From the IMG/VR virus record IMGVR_UViG_3300022891_000006, positions 1-38,976 of that record: 38,976 nt of DNA. One strand, written 5' to 3'. How positions within the stretch are numbered: the first letter of the stretch is position 1; each line of letters opens with the position of its first letter. A model generated the notes under the pieces. It made no database searches, was not told the DNA's origin, and saw only the letters and a program-made list of their open reading frames with translations. Shown in pieces: positions 38,059 to 38,976 of this stretch. The DNA comes from a virus. The translations under genes were made by a program, and so were the position numbers.

Positions 38059-38094
38059 GGTGCAATCATTGCACAGCGATCAGAGAGTTGTCAA
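38059..38094 (-). promoter_or_regulatory. Leaderless promoter/operator cassette, copy 11
   Basis: Minus-strand TTGACA (38094-38089), 18 bases, AATGAT (38070-38065), TGCACC, ATG 38058. The -35 lies inside the last codons of the small membrane protein gene. Confidence 0.8.
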
Positions 38095-38253
38095 CTTCAG
38101 CCAGACGAGTGATGCAGCGATCGCCACGATCGCAACGATCACCGCAGCGGCGAACATCGCAGCGATCACACCGGCGAACCGAGCGAGCGCCACAACGATC
38201 AGCGAGCGATCAGCGATCGGATCGTTGGCGTGCCGGGCGTAGCGAGCGCTCAC
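38080..38253 (-). CDS. Small single-pass membrane protein
   Basis: 57 residues, short and GTG-started. MSARYARHANDPIADRSLIV is followed by a long hydrophobic run (VALARFAGVIAAMFAAAVIV, IVAIAASLVWL). GTG at 38253 overlaps the upstream TGA as GTGA, and the stop is reached through the TTGACA of the next promoter. Built almost from repeated GATCGCT/GCGATC words. Unknown role; membrane location is clear. Confidence 0.7.
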   Translation of the reverse strand: MSARYARHANDPIADRSLIVVALARFAGVIAAMFAAAVIVAIVAIAASLVWLKLTTL

Positions 38254-38495
38254 AGCATCGCTCGCAACTCGGCCCGCACGCGCTTAGCGAGCGAGGTGTT
38301 CCAGTGACCGTCACTGCTCGCTACGAAGAACTCCACGAGCGATCGCATGGAGTACGGCCCGTAGTGATCAGCGATCGACGCCACGCCGCTCATAGCGATC
38401 ACGGGCGCTCGCAGCGATCCGGGCAGCAGATCCCATTCGGTCTGAATATCAGCGGCAATGAGCCGCAGGCTGCGGCCCTGCAATTGAATGTCCAT
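38250..38495 (-). CDS. Small protein sharing GHW motif with the 240-residue protein
   Basis: 81 residues: MDIQLQGRSLRLIAADIQTE, LLPGSLRAPVIAMSGVAS, then SLVEFFVASSDGHWNTSLAK. The last stretch aligns with DFSVAASTGHWQAALERA of the 38058 gene product (F-x-V-A-[AS]-S-x-G-H-W). Probably a shared small fold. GGGGA before ATG 38495; GTGA junction to the membrane protein gene. Confidence 0.75.
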   Translation of the reverse strand: MDIQLQGRSLRLIAADIQTEWDLLPGSLRAPVIAMSGVASIADHYGPYSMRSLVEFFVASSDGHWNTSLAKRVRAELRAML

Positions 38496-38513
38496 TGTTT
38501 CCCCAATGAATAG

Positions 38514-38537
38514 GCCGGGAGCCCGAAGGCCCCCGGC
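38514..38537 (-). terminator. Short GC hairpin after minus-strand gene
   Basis: GCCGGG (38514-38519) pairs with CCCGGC (38532-38537), 10 bases beyond the stop of the 38547-38816 gene. Weak, no T-run. Confidence 0.45.
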
Positions 38538-38546
38538 GTCTGGAAT

Positions 38547-38816
38547 TCAGGCTCCGTATGCGTCCCATGATTCTTCGGTGGCGCTGGCGGTAAAGATCTC
38601 GTCCCAGTCGGAGTCAATCTCGACCAGGGTCGCGAGGTGCAGGCAGAGGAACAGGTGGAGGTCGATGCGGGAATTCTCGGCGAGGGTCAGGACGAATTCG
38701 CTGATCTCGACGCCGCCGCCGACGAATGGCTGCTCGGCCAACTTGCGGGCGGTGCAGTAGAGGTTCGCCGCGAGGGTCACGATGGTCTCGGTCTCGATGC
38801 TCTGTGTCGTCGTCAT
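38547..38816 (-). CDS. Small MTTT-family protein, acidic, minus strand
   Basis: 89 residues: MTTTQSIETETIVTLAANLY, a helix with Cys (CTARKLAEQPFVGGGVEISE), then FVLTLAENSRIDLHLFLCLH and an acidic end (EIDSDWDEIFTASATEESWD). Mostly helical; not recognised. Leaderless start at 38816 fixed by the canonical cassette; the frame open to 38954 belongs to a shadow of the neighbour. Confidence 0.8.
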   Translation of the reverse strand: MTTTQSIETETIVTLAANLYCTARKLAEQPFVGGGVEISEFVLTLAENSRIDLHLFLCLHLATLVEIDSDWDEIFTASATEESWDAYGA

Positions 38817-38852
38817 GGTGCAATCATTGCACGGGCTGACGAGGCTTGTCAA
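38817..38852 (-). promoter_or_regulatory. Leaderless promoter/operator cassette, copy 12
   Basis: Minus-strand TTGACA (38852-38847), 18 bases, AATGAT (38828-38823), TGCACC, ATG 38816; palindrome 38818-38832. TTGACA overlaps the upstream stop codon. Confidence 0.8.
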
Positions 38853-38976
38853 CTCCAGTCGCAGGGAATTTCGCCGCAGTTGTAGCCGGACCGGCACTGC
38901 CGTCGGATCAGCCCGCAGACGCGCCCGGCCAGCCGATGGCCGGAGCGCCTCCACAGGTCGTAGAGGGTCTGGTGGT
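38849..38976 (-). CDS. C-terminal part of a Cys-rich basic protein (5' end outside window)
   Basis: 41 codons visible on the minus strand: YDLWRRSGHRLAGRVCGLIR, then QCRSGYNCGEIPCDWS and TGA at 38851-38849. Four Cys in 20 residues and many Arg suggest a small zinc or disulfide motif. The stop falls in the TTGACA of the next cassette, as for other genes here. The alternative frame open to 38954 continues into the next gene and is rejected. Confidence 0.5.
   Translation of the reverse strand, partial: HQTLYDLWRRSGHRLAGRVCGLIRRQCRSGYNCGEIPCDWS

Noticed and set aside
27825-38832. Repeated 27-base block as a CRISPR array
   Set aside because: Copies are hundreds of bases apart, in both orientations, with whole genes between them and no cas genes.
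1-38976. Search for integrase, immunity repressor, polymerase or primase
   Set aside because: None is recognisable in the window; the small HTH protein alone does not show a temperate lifestyle.

Overview
The window is part of a tailed bacteriophage genome (siphovirus type) of a high-GC actinobacterial host. Evidence: GC-rich coding sequence with strong GC third-position bias, a complete HK97-type head and long-tail gene set in canonical order, frequent GTG starts, an amidase-type endolysin, and small proteins typical of actinobacteriophages. The genus cannot be fixed from sequence alone; Streptomyces or a relative is plausible. The 1278-residue tape measure protein implies a tail of roughly 190 nm. 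No integrase, repressor, DNA polymerase or primase is visible, so lifestyle cannot be decided.

Region 1 (1-25.7 kb, minus strand; the late operon, read from right to left): small exported peptide and Ig-like protein, small terminase, large terminase, portal, MuF-like protein, scaffold, major capsid, head-tail connectors, tail completion proteins, a secreted GH26-like glycoside hydrolase, major tail protein, two-frame tail assembly chaperone, tape measure, minor tail proteins, two membrane proteins and the 5' part of an amidase endolysin. Most genes overlap by ATGA, GTGA or TGATG junctions.

Region 2 (25.7-27.4 kb): an almost protein-free interval with a minus-strand tRNA-Met(CAU), a further tRNA-like structure, several TTGACA-type promoters, a CG-only low-complexity tract and a GCA-rich leader. 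Late genes leave it leftwards and small early-type genes leave it rightwards, as expected around the packaging site or joined ends of a cos/pac phage.

Region 3 (27.4-32.5 kb, plus strand): small genes of mostly unknown function. Nine start with the same cassette: TTGACA, exactly 18 bases, then a perfect 15-bp palindrome GTGCAATGATTGCAC overlapping an AATGAT -10 box, one C, and ATGACGACGAC (Met-Thr-Thr-Thr). The predicted transcription start coincides with the A of the start codon, so these mRNAs should be leaderless. Several genes end in near-identical GC hairpins, so the region is built of promoter-gene-terminator cassettes.

Region 4 (32.5-38.98 kb, mostly minus strand): an HNH nuclease, an HTH protein, two NUMOD4-like proteins, a divergent AT-rich island with a 15-bp perfect inverted repeat, an endonuclease VII-like gene flanked by about 35-bp direct repeats, and three more genes with the same leaderless cassette on the minus strand. 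Three variant palindromes (27157, 34140, 35668) extend the family. The strongest candidate for an undescribed system is this dispersed operator/promoter/start-codon regulon of at least 12 exact and 3 variant sites, for which no dedicated regulator is obvious in the window (the HTH protein at 33618-33896 is the only DNA-binding candidate).
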